33,073 nucleotides of DNA. Origin: Gammaproteobacteria bacterium. Its GTDB lineage: Bacteria > Pseudomonadota > Gammaproteobacteria > Xanthomonadales > Xanthomonadaceae. Position numbers and translations under genes: made by a program. Positions 23,755 to 31,597 of the stretch are shown in pieces. Location of the stretch: the NCBI GenBank assembly GCA_025352045.1, contig JANXUD010000024.1, forward strand, positions 1-33,073, given 5' to 3'. The notes beneath the pieces are model-generated. The model did not search any database, was not told the origin of the DNA, and saw only the letters and a list, made by a program, of their open reading frames with translations. Every line of letters begins with the position of its first letter. Within the stretch, counting starts at the first letter, position 1.

Positions 23755-26118
23755 TCAGGGTGGTGTCATCGAGCCGCCGCTGGCCAGGCATTGCCGCTCC
23801 AGGCCGGGCGCGGCCGGCGAGTTGCGCGCCTTGGCGCTGCGCGCGTAGTCGCAGATCGTCTTGTTTGGATCGCGGGGCGCCGCGGTGCCGACGCGGCCCA
23901 GGGCTTTCGCGGCGGGCTTGGCCGGCGTGAGTGCCTGCAATACCGCGCTGTCCGGACGCTGGTTGTCGACTTCGCTGGCCGCGTCCGACGGAAGGTTCGC
24001 ACGGATGGCGTCGTGCCGGGCTTTCGCTGTCACTTCGTTGTAGCTGTCCGATGCCGCGTAGACCGAATGGGGGAACTGCCCGGTGCACCACGCCGCCGAC
24101 GGGCTCCAGCCGCCGGCATTGCGCGCCCAGTGCGATTGCGCGAAGCGCGAACCGTCGGATTGCCGCACGGTCAGCGTGTTGTTGCCACCGTCGTTCCAGA
24201 TCGCGGCGATGTCGGCCTTGCCATCGCCATTGAAGTCGCCCGACGCCCACTTTGCCTTGTCGATCCAGCCACCGTCCCGCTGGCTCCACTGGCTCCAGTG
24301 GCCGAAGTGGCTGCCGTCCGAGGGATAGACCGCGATGGACGTCGCGTCCGCGTCATGCCACACCGCCGCCAGGTCCAGGTGCCCGTCGCCGTTGTAGTCG
24401 CCGGCAAGCCAGACGGTGGTGGCGATCCAGCCGCCCGCATTGGTGGCCCAGTGCGCGGGCGCAAAGCCCGAGCCCGTGGATTGCCAGACAGTGAGTGTGT
24501 TGCTGCCGCCGTTGTCCCAGATGGCGGCAAGGTCCCACTTGCCATCGCCGTTGAAATCACCCGAGGTCCACTTGGTGTCGTCACCCCAGCCCCCACCGCG
24601 CACGGTCCACTGGACGGGTGCCTGGAACCGGCTGCCGTCGGACAGGTACACGGCGATCGACGTGAGGTCCTGGTCCTTCCACACACCCGCCATGTCCATG
24701 TGGCCGTCGCCGTTGAAATCGCCCGGCAGCCACACGGTGGAGTCGACCCAGGTTCCCGCGCGGATGGCCCAGTGCACGGCAGAAAATCCCCGGGCGGTGG
24801 ATTGCCGGACGGTGAGCGTCGTGCTTCCGGCATCGTCCCAGGCGGCGAGGACATCGGTGTTGCCGTCGCCGGTGAAATCCGCAGCGGCCCACTTCGCGCT
24901 CGGGCTCCATCCGCCATTGCGCTTGCTGGCGTGGAAGGGCGCGGTGAAATGCGCGCCGTCGGAGGGAAACACGGCGATGGACGTCGCGTTGGCGTCGTCC
25001 CAGACCCCGGCCAGGTCGGCGATGCCCTTCGCGCCCGGCGCAGAGGTGCAGGTGTTGGCGCCGAACTGGGACACGAACGGCGCTTCCACGATGAGGCCCG
25101 TGGAGGCCGAAGCCACGGTCTTGCCCAGCTTGAGGCAATCGGCGCTGCTGCCGCTCCTGCAGGCCGAGGCGCTTTCCACGCCATCCGGCACGCCTCCCAG
25201 CGGCGTGCCCTGGGCGGCCTCCTTGCCCAGTGCGATGCAGGCGTCCTTCTTGCCATCGGCGCAGTCCTGGGCATTGCCGAAGAGACCGACGAACTTGCCG
25301 GCATTGATGCCGCTTGCCTCGGAGGCCGCGTCGCCGACGCGCATGCACGCCGCGAAATCATCGTTCGCGCATTTGGCCACGTCCTCGCCAAGCACCAGCT
25401 TGTCCGCGCCGGGGATGTCGAGCCCCGCGATGTTGGCGCCGTGCACGCCGAGCTTGGCGCAGGAGACGACATCGCCATCCAGGCACTGCGGCACCTGCGC
25501 CGCCACCTGGATCGCCTGGCCGACTTCGCCGGGGATTTCCAGCCCGGCCTGGGTCGAGACATCCAGCGCCAGCACCGCGCAGGCGTAGATCTGCCCGTAC
25601 ACGCAGGCGGCCGCAGCCACCGCTTCGCCGACGAACGGCGCAGCCGCGACGAGCCCCTGGCCGACTCCCGTCACGATATGGACGAACTGTTCGCCCAGGG
25701 TGTCGGGGTGGGAGCGGGGCTGGCAACCAATGATCCGCGTCCCGTCCGGGTTGTCGTGGGCGGCCGTATACGCGTCGCGGTCGGCGCAGTACTTCGTGAT
25801 GCCCATGAAATCCAGGCAGACGTCCACGTCATCGTCGTGCGAAGCGCTGCCCCGCGACCATTCGCTGAAGGCCCGGGTGCAAAACCCCGCATTGGGAATC
25901 GCGGGATACAACACATCGTGGCAGGGCCCGGTGACCGCCCCGCGCGAATCGTGCACGCAGACACGCTCGGTATGGGCGGGCTTGTACACGTCCTTGAGCT
26001 CGGCCCGGGCTGGCGCGGACCAGGCCGCCAGCATCACCAGCATCGCCATCGGGAGCGCGAGGACCGCGCGCAGCCGCCGCAATCCCGCCTCGCGGCGAAG
26101 TTGTCCAAGAGCAAGCAT
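23755..26118 (-). CDS. Exported protein D: Cys-x7-Cys repeats, FG-GAP-type repeats and ICD/ARSARAR element
   Basis: This 787-residue protein has a signal peptide (to about APARA, residue 39) and GGGGA before the ATG at 26118. Residues 172-328 hold five Cys-x7-Cys pairs (C172/180, 212/220, 250/258, 286/294, 320/328), each usually followed by a small hydrophobic residue and Gly. The pairing distance resembles that of disulfide-bonded Sel1-like (Hcp) repeats, but the intervening sequence differs. From about 370 to 680 come FG-GAP/VCBS-like units with calcium-binding-type loops: DFTGDGNTD at 414, DFNGDGHMD, DFNGDGKWD, DYNGDGHLD and DFNGDGKAD. The units alternate between two types. The last 33 residues are the ICDYARSAKARNSPAAPG element (C756, C777), preceded by ALGRVG. 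It is convergent with the lipoprotein gene. A large exported binding protein is the likely type; the ligand is unknown. Confidence 0.85.
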   Translation of the reverse strand: MLALGQLRREAGLRRLRAVLALPMAMLVMLAAWSAPARAELKDVYKPAHTERVCVHDSRGAVTGPCHDVLYPAIPNAGFCTRAFSEWSRGSASHDDDVDVCLDFMGITKYCADRDAYTAAHDNPDGTRIIGCQPRSHPDTLGEQFVHIVTGVGQGLVAAAPFVGEAVAAAACVYGQIYACAVLALDVSTQAGLEIPGEVGQAIQVAAQVPQCLDGDVVSCAKLGVHGANIAGLDIPGADKLVLGEDVAKCANDDFAACMRVGDAASEASGINAGKFVGLFGNAQDCADGKKDACIALGKEAAQGTPLGGVPDGVESASACRSGSSADCLKLGKTVASASTGLIVEAPFVSQFGANTCTSAPGAKGIADLAGVWDDANATSIAVFPSDGAHFTAPFHASKRNGGWSPSAKWAAADFTGDGNTDVLAAWDDAGSTTLTVRQSTARGFSAVHWAIRAGTWVDSTVWLPGDFNGDGHMDMAGVWKDQDLTSIAVYLSDGSRFQAPVQWTVRGGGWGDDTKWTSGDFNGDGKWDLAAIWDNGGSNTLTVWQSTGSGFAPAHWATNAGGWIATTVWLAGDYNGDGHLDLAAVWHDADATSIAVYPSDGSHFGHWSQWSQRDGGWIDKAKWASGDFNGDGKADIAAIWNDGGNNTLTVRQSDGSRFAQSHWARNAGGWSPSAAWCTGQFPHSVYAASDSYNEVTAKARHDAIRANLPSDAASEVDNQRPDSAVLQALTPAKPAAKALGRVGTAAPRDPNKTICDYARSAKARNSPAAPGLERQCLASGGSMTPP
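23758..23856 (-). repeat. ICD/ARSARAR element, copy at the C-terminus of protein D
   Basis: This codes for ICDYARSAKAR, NSPAAPGLERQC and LASGGS near the stop codon. Over the second half it differs from the protein A copy at only a few third-codon positions although the hosts are otherwise unrelated. Confidence 0.85.
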
Positions 26119-26244
26119 CGACAATCCCCTGGCTTGGTCGGCCTGGCGTGATCGGCCTGGCGCGGTGGGGCTAGAGTGCTCCGTTCCGCGGCCGGGTGCA
26201 AAGCCATGGCGTGCGCCGTGCCGCACCGGTCATCCGCATCGGGG

Positions 26245-27195
26245 TCAGGGCCGCGGGTCGCGCCTGGCGGCGATCCGGCGCGCGCCGCGGCGCAGGGCCT
26301 GCAACATCCGCCATGCCAGGCTGCCGCGAACCAGGCCGACCGCACGCAGCGTTTCCTCGATCCTGGCCTGCGCGCCCTGCAGGTCGCGGTACAGGCGCTG
26401 GAGATGCCGGTCGCGGTTGCCCAGCAGCGCGCGCAGTTCCTGCAGGTCGCCCTCGGCCAGCACCATGCCCGGTGCGAAACGGTCCGGAAGCGGTGCATCC
26501 ACGTAGACCGTCGAATGGGTCGCGGCGAGTTCTTCCCGGGGTCGGTCGGTCGAATAGAAGTACAGCGCGATCGACTTCCGCGACACGTCCTTCATGCCAT
26601 CCGGCAGGCGGATGGGCGAGAACCCGTGCCAGCTCCACTCCGTGGTCTCGAAGATCACCGCGCGGTTGAACAGCGGCGACAACCGCACGACCTCGTCGTC
26701 GGCCGCACGGGGGTCTCGGTGCAGCTCGAGAGTGCCGCCCCAGTCGTCGTTCCAGCCATGGTTCAGATAGACGATCAGGTTCAGCCGGCGATGCGCATGC
26801 GTGACCGGGTGACGGTTGAAATCCACGTGCGCATCCAGGGCCTGGCCGTCGCGGTTCTCGTGCGTGCCGCCGCCGAGGTAGAGCGGATCGTAGAGCAGGT
26901 CGGCGATGCCGGTGATGCGCGACACCAGCGCGAGGAAACCCGGGATCCGCACCATGTCGTCGAGCGCGGCGTACGCAGGTCCGAGCGCGCGCAACGATTC
27001 GTGCACCGCCTTGTTGCCGACGACGCCGTCCTCGTTGAGCGCGCGCGCGCGCACGAACGGCGGAAACTCCGCCAGCAGCTGCCGCGCGAGCGTGGCCTCG
27101 AGGAAATCCTCGATCACCACGTGCCGGAACGGGGTCGCCGTCGCGAACCGCCGCGCGAGTTCGCTCGCCTCCGCATCCAGCCCATCCCGGAGCAT
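26245..27195 (-). CDS. 2-oxoglutarate/Fe(II)-dependent oxygenase (prolyl 4-hydroxylase-like)
   Basis: This 316-residue cytosolic protein has a double-stranded beta-helix oxygenase core with the Fe-binding triad H123-V-D125 (DAHVDFNRHP) and H190 (EWSWHGFS), and R206 (RKSIALYFY) for the 2-oxoglutarate carboxylate. Such enzymes hydroxylate proteins or small molecules, or act on glycan-linked substrates. After the core (about residue 225) comes a coiled-coil-prone tail (LQELRALLGNRDRHLQRLYRDL) ending SLAWRMLQALRRGARR; a similar W-R...P/A-L-R tail is common on glycosyltransferases and methyltransferases of polysaccharide clusters. ATG 27195 is chosen over GTG 27201 because GGAGG lies seven bases before it. 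It is downstream of no partner on this strand and follows gene D in layout only. Its substrate is unknown. Confidence 0.85.
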   Translation of the reverse strand: MLRDGLDAEASELARRFATATPFRHVVIEDFLEATLARQLLAEFPPFVRARALNEDGVVGNKAVHESLRALGPAYAALDDMVRIPGFLALVSRITGIADLLYDPLYLGGGTHENRDGQALDAHVDFNRHPVTHAHRRLNLIVYLNHGWNDDWGGTLELHRDPRAADDEVVRLSPLFNRAVIFETTEWSWHGFSPIRLPDGMKDVSRKSIALYFYSTDRPREELAATHSTVYVDAPLPDRFAPGMVLAEGDLQELRALLGNRDRHLQRLYRDLQGAQARIEETLRAVGLVRGSLAWRMLQALRRGARRIAARRDPRP

Positions 27196-27396
27196 CGCCA
27201 CCCTCCATCATTCCCGCCGCCGATCATACCCGCGCGGTGCGGCCGTCACCGGAACGCCTTCGCTGCAACATCGCAACAACGAGATCGACCACGTGTGAAA
27301 TATTTGCGCTGGCCGGGTTTGAATTGCGCCAGCGTTGTCCTGTTCGCAGCCGGCATCCTTGCACCACGCATCGATGCGAACCCATGAGGAACCGCC

Positions 27397-30126
27397 ATGT
27401 CGCGCGCACCCAAGCAATCCCAACAACCGCCACCCTCGCTGGCAGCCGTGGACGAAAACGGAATGGCCATCGACACAGTGCACGCTGGTGACGCCCTGCT
27501 TGTCCGGGCGGTGGGCCTGCGCCCGTCGACGCTCTACTCCGTGCTCCTGCGCGACGAAGCCGGGGAGATCGCCAGCCAGTCGGTGATGAGCGATCGCCGT
27601 GGCTTCGTGCGCGATGCGGTGGTCTGGGCGCAACTGGGCATCGACGATCCGCGCGACCCAAAGCCGGTCGCGATCGACAAGATGCGGCGGCGCTGGCAGG
27701 GGCGGCAAATCGGGCTTGCGCTGCTCGACGCGAAGCGCAGGCCGGTGGCCGAGGCCCGGGTCACCGTCTCTTCCGCCGCCAGGCCCCTGGCCGTGGCCAC
27801 CGATCGGCGCGGCCGCCTGCTCAACGGCTTCGAAGCGGGCGAGCACGACGCGCAACTGACCCTGCTCGATTTCGGGAAGGGCCGCGACCTGCGCATCTGG
27901 ATGGTCGCGCGCCAGCACGAATGGCGGCCCGGCGACCGCATTCGCCCGGTCACGCTCGCCCGCGGCCGGCCTGCGGCGGTGGACGTGCGCACGGACGGCG
28001 AGGTCCAGCGCGTGGTGGTCGGCAAGGCGGCCCAGCTCGCGCCGGGCGCCTACGATTTCATCATCCGCGAACTGCGCTACGGCTACGAGGACGACGACCA
28101 CTTCGTGCTGCGCCAGGACGATGTCCTCACCAGCCGCTGGTCGACCGGACTGGTGGTCCGCGAACAGTTCATGCCAAGCAAGGTCATCCGCGGCGGCTGC
28201 ACCAACCTGCAGCAGATTGCCTGCCGGCGCACCCTGGGCGGCATGTGGCCCTACGTGCAGTTCAGCGATACCTTCCAGGTCGGCGAGGACATCTGGGGTA
28301 CCCTGGATCCCAACGCGCTCGACCCGACGCACGCCGGCAAGGCCGCATCGATCTACATCGTGCCGCACAAGTCGGCGGCGCAATGGACGGCCGACAACAG
28401 CCTCAACCACCTGGCCGTGCTCGGCGGCAATGCCGCCACGCAGAAATGGGTCACCCAGACCTGGTGTGCCAATGCCAACCTGCACCTGCTGTGGCCAAGC
28501 GCCACCCAGGTGGGCGACTACGACGTGGTCGTGGATTTTGGCAACAACGCCACCACCCTGGCCGGTTTCGCGCAGGACGACCACTACGACATGCCCCTGG
28601 ACATGATCGATGGCTACATCCTGCCCGGCTTCCGGGTCGTGCCCGATCCGGCGGTGGACACCGCGTTCGGGAACATCGGCGCGTTCTCCTACGACAGCTC
28701 CACCCAGGGCTCGCTCACCGTGTCCGGCTTCACCGTGCCCCTGAACGCCAACGTGCGCTTTCCGGCCGATGCGCCCGGGGCGACCTCGGCGGGCCAGGTC
28801 AGCGCGGCCCAGGCAAACTATCCCGTGGTTGTCCTGGTGCATGGCAACAGCAGCCACCTCGACAGCTACCAGGGCTACGACTACCTGCTGGACCATCTCG
28901 CGCGCAACGGCTTCATCGCCGCCAGCATCCACATGCAGCCAGGCCAGGCGGGCGAGGACCGGGCGCGCGTCCTGCAAGCCCACCTACCGATCCTGTTCGG
29001 CATGTTCGGCAGCCACGCCGCCAACAACATTGGCATCATGGGCCACAGCCGCGGCGGCGAAGCGGTAGTCATCGCCACCCGCCTGAACCAGCAGGAGGCC
29101 TGGGGCTGGAACATCAACGCGGTGGTTTCCCTCGCGCCCACCAACCAGTACACCTTCGAGAATTTCGGCGGCGCCTGGGCCAGGCCCTACCTGGTCATCT
29201 ACGGTTCCCTCGACGGCGACCTGTGCGGCATCGACGACACCGGTTTCGAGCTGTACGACCACGCCAGCGGCATGAAGAAGAGCATGGCCTTCGTGTATCG
29301 GGCCTGCCACGACCGCTTCAACACCGCCTGGGGCGATGACGACCTGTATTTCGGCAACCTGACGCCGGGCGACCAGGCGGCCGTCATGAGCGCCACCGCG
29401 CACCAGGTGATCGCCAAGGGCTACATGACCGCGTTCTTCCGCCAGCACCTGCGCGCGGAAACCCAGTGGGAAGGCATCTTCCGCGGCGAATGGGTGCCGG
29501 CGTCGGTATCGGCCTCCGACGGCAACATGCGGATCTACATGCAGTACGAGGACACCAGCGTGCGCACGGTGGACGATTTCGAAGGCGCGCATACGCCGAC
29601 CAGCTGGCAGGTGGGCAACATCGGCGCGGTGTCGCAGGTCGGCCTGCCGGCCGATCCCCAGGAAAATGACCTGCGCAGCATGGATGCCCAGTCGCCGCAC
29701 CTGACGGCCGGCCTTGCCCTGCGCTGGGACAGCAACGGGGACTCGCTCCACTACGTGGTCCCCGCCGGCCAACGCGATGTCTCCGGCTTCCAGGCCCTGA
29801 GCTTCCGGGTCGGCCAGCGGGTCGGCAGCGGCTCGAATCCGGCGGGCCAACCGCAGGACTTCCGCCTGACGCTCATGGATGGCGGCGGGCATTCGCGCGC
29901 CATCCGCGTGTCCAAGCTCACCGAGATCCCGTTCCCCTACGTGCGCGGCTACGCCGCCCTGGTGATGTCGGCGATGCGCACCGTGCGGATTCCCCTGTCT
30001 GCGTACCACATCCACTGCTTCAACGTGGACCAGGTCGACCTGACCGACATCATCGCCCTGTCCTTCGAGTTCGACGAGAAGCCGACCGGCGAGATCGCGA
30101 TCGACAGCGTCCAGTTCACGAACTAG
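27397..30126 (+). CDS. Large multidomain alpha/beta hydrolase
   Basis: This 909-residue protein contains a central alpha/beta hydrolase domain from about residue 445 to 690. HGNSSHLDS (H482) forms the oxyanion region, S551 in GHSRGGEAV is the nucleophile, D606 in YGSLDGD is the probable acid and H638 in RACHDRF the probable base. This resembles dienelactone-hydrolase/PHB-depolymerase-like enzymes. The N-terminal ~440 residues are beta-rich (VTVSSAARPLAVATD, GNNATTLAGF) with two cysteine pairs (GGCTNLQQIAC, WCANANL). The C-terminal ~200 residues look like a carbohydrate-binding-type beta sandwich (VDDFEGAHTPTSWQV and SVQFTN at the end). No signal peptide is visible, which is odd for this layout. 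GAGGA precedes the ATG. Substrate unknown; polyester or polysaccharide ester is a guess. Confidence 0.85.
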   Translation: MSRAPKQSQQPPPSLAAVDENGMAIDTVHAGDALLVRAVGLRPSTLYSVLLRDEAGEIASQSVMSDRRGFVRDAVVWAQLGIDDPRDPKPVAIDKMRRRWQGRQIGLALLDAKRRPVAEARVTVSSAARPLAVATDRRGRLLNGFEAGEHDAQLTLLDFGKGRDLRIWMVARQHEWRPGDRIRPVTLARGRPAAVDVRTDGEVQRVVVGKAAQLAPGAYDFIIRELRYGYEDDDHFVLRQDDVLTSRWSTGLVVREQFMPSKVIRGGCTNLQQIACRRTLGGMWPYVQFSDTFQVGEDIWGTLDPNALDPTHAGKAASIYIVPHKSAAQWTADNSLNHLAVLGGNAATQKWVTQTWCANANLHLLWPSATQVGDYDVVVDFGNNATTLAGFAQDDHYDMPLDMIDGYILPGFRVVPDPAVDTAFGNIGAFSYDSSTQGSLTVSGFTVPLNANVRFPADAPGATSAGQVSAAQANYPVVVLVHGNSSHLDSYQGYDYLLDHLARNGFIAASIHMQPGQAGEDRARVLQAHLPILFGMFGSHAANNIGIMGHSRGGEAVVIATRLNQQEAWGWNINAVVSLAPTNQYTFENFGGAWARPYLVIYGSLDGDLCGIDDTGFELYDHASGMKKSMAFVYRACHDRFNTAWGDDDLYFGNLTPGDQAAVMSATAHQVIAKGYMTAFFRQHLRAETQWEGIFRGEWVPASVSASDGNMRIYMQYEDTSVRTVDDFEGAHTPTSWQVGNIGAVSQVGLPADPQENDLRSMDAQSPHLTAGLALRWDSNGDSLHYVVPAGQRDVSGFQALSFRVGQRVGSGSNPAGQPQDFRLTLMDGGGHSRAIRVSKLTEIPFPYVRGYAALVMSAMRTVRIPLSAYHIHCFNVDQVDLTDIIALSFEFDEKPTGEIAIDSVQFTN

Positions 30127-30135
30127 GGAGCCACC

Positions 30136-30519
30136 ATGGACATCAGCCAGGTCATCCGCCGTCCCGATCCGCGCAAGAGCGTGCAGGTGGAACTGCGCGA
30201 AGTCGTGCGCGACGTCGGCAACAAGCCCCACGTGTTCATCCGCGCGCGCCTGAGCGGTTGGCATTTCCCGGAGCGCGCGCCGGAGCCATTCGTCGTGATC
30301 GGCAAGGCGGTGTCGAGATTCGTGGTCATCGGGCCCGGTGGCGACACGGCGGACGCCTACTTCAACGTCAGGCCGGCCGCGGCGCGCGAAGTCAGTTTTG
30401 GCTACGGCAAGGCCATCAGCTGGGACTTCGAGGCCCACGTCGATGCACAGGCCCTGCCCAGGCTGGATCGCGCGCGCTTGCCCAAGGGCGTCATCGACCT
30501 GCGGCCGGCGCGGAACTGA
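30136..30519 (+). CDS. Small protein of unknown function, downstream partner of the large hydrolase
   Basis: This 127-residue protein is not one I recognise. It starts 9 nt after the hydrolase stop, with GGGAG before the ATG, so it is almost certainly co-transcribed. The product is basic at the N-terminus (DISQVIRRPDPRKS), then beta-rich (VQVELREVVR, VFIRARLSGW, FVVIGKAVSRFVVIGPGG, ADAYFNV). It has no signal peptide, no cysteines and no obvious catalytic motif. Its end overlaps the convergent esterase gene by 29 nt. It may be an accessory or chaperone-like subunit of the hydrolase; this is inference from gene order. Confidence 0.78.
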   Translation: MDISQVIRRPDPRKSVQVELREVVRDVGNKPHVFIRARLSGWHFPERAPEPFVVIGKAVSRFVVIGPGGDTADAYFNVRPAAAREVSFGYGKAISWDFEAHVDAQALPRLDRARLPKGVIDLRPARN

Positions 30520-31429
30520 GCAGGAAGCGCAGCGCGCGCTCGAAGGCTTGCCCGGTGCGGGCCGTCGGCACGGACGCTTCGAAATGCCCGGCGGCCGGGA
30601 GCGTCGAGATGACGGCGCGATCGCCGGCGCGGGTCGCGGCATCGACGTAGCGGCGCACCGACGCGGGGTCGACGATCGGATCGCGCTCGCCCTGGATGAA
30701 GTATTGCGGCGCGCCGAGCGGCAGGCGCTGCAGGGGCGACGTCTCCGCATAGCGTCGCGGGAATTGGCCCGGGCTGCCGCCAAGCAGCGGGTCGACCGCG
30801 GAGTTGCAGCTGTCCGGCGGCCCGATGCGATAGGTGGACAAGTCGGTGATGGCCGCCAGGCCGAGCACGCCGCGGATCGGCAGGGGATCGCGGCGGAACA
30901 GTTCGCTGTCCGCCGGCAAGCTGCCGCGACTGGCCAGCCAGAGTGCCAGCTGTCCGCCTGCGGAATGCCCGGCCGCGAAACTGCGCGACACATCGATCGG
31001 GTGCGTCCTGGCGACCTGGCGCAGGAAGTCGGCCGCCTGCGCCACGTCGAGGAAGGTTCCCGGCCAGCCGCCGCCCGCGTCGCCAAGCCTGCGATATTCG
31101 ATCGTCCAGCTGGCGACGCCATGCTGCGCGAACCACGCGCCCAGCCGCGTGATGTACACGTAGTCGAAGGCCGACTGCCAACAGCCGCCATGGACCAGCA
31201 CGACCACCGGGAACGGGCCCCTGCCGTGCGGGACGCGCAGCTCGCCGAACTGTTGCGCGCCCGGGCCATAGGCGATGCGTTCGCCGGCTGGCGGCAAGGG
31301 CATGCGCGCCAGTTCGGACCATGCAAGGGTCGGTGCCGGCGCGGCTGGGGGACGCGTTGCCTTGGCACCCGCGGAGCCCATCGCCAGGGCGATCGCCAGT
31401 CCGCATGCCGCCCATCGTCGTGCTGTCAT
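30491..31429 (-). CDS. Exported alpha/beta hydrolase (carboxylesterase-like)
   Basis: This 312-residue protein has a signal peptide-like N-terminus (MTARRWAACGLAIALAMGSAGA) and an alpha/beta hydrolase fold of the hormone-sensitive-lipase/BD-FAE type. It has the oxyanion motif HGGCW (H80), the nucleophile elbow GHSAGG (S156), an acid at D250 or D254 in GERDPIVDP and H282 in AAGHFE. Members hydrolyse esters or act as peptidases on small substrates. The ATG at 31429 is the first one giving a signal peptide; no strong Shine-Dalgarno sequence is seen. It runs convergent to the small partner gene and divergent from the STAS-MBL gene. Substrate unknown. Confidence 0.9.
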   Translation of the reverse strand: MTARRWAACGLAIALAMGSAGAKATRPPAAPAPTLAWSELARMPLPPAGERIAYGPGAQQFGELRVPHGRGPFPVVVLVHGGCWQSAFDYVYITRLGAWFAQHGVASWTIEYRRLGDAGGGWPGTFLDVAQAADFLRQVARTHPIDVSRSFAAGHSAGGQLALWLASRGSLPADSELFRRDPLPIRGVLGLAAITDLSTYRIGPPDSCNSAVDPLLGGSPGQFPRRYAETSPLQRLPLGAPQYFIQGERDPIVDPASVRRYVDAATRAGDRAVISTLPAAGHFEASVPTARTGQAFERALRFLLSSAPAAGR

Positions 31430-31597
31430 TGCAGGAATGGGCCGGATGTCGCTGGAGGAAGGTCGCAGGCTAGCAAATGCCCGGCGCACGCGCTTCGACG
31501 CAATGCCATTCAGGTAATATCGGGGCCTGCAGCATCGCCAGCGCGGAGCGGCGGCGGCCATCGCCGGTCGCGGCGATGCGGCCCACGGGGAGGGCGC

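Noticed and set aside
24070-24900. DNA repeats in gene D as a CRISPR-like array
   Set aside because: The units are ~160 nt, inside a coding frame, and explained by FG-GAP protein repeats.
28984-31368. A 794-codon minus-strand open frame opposite the large hydrolase, the small gene and the esterase
   Set aside because: It has no family similarity, and its part over the esterase is a different frame of the real gene.
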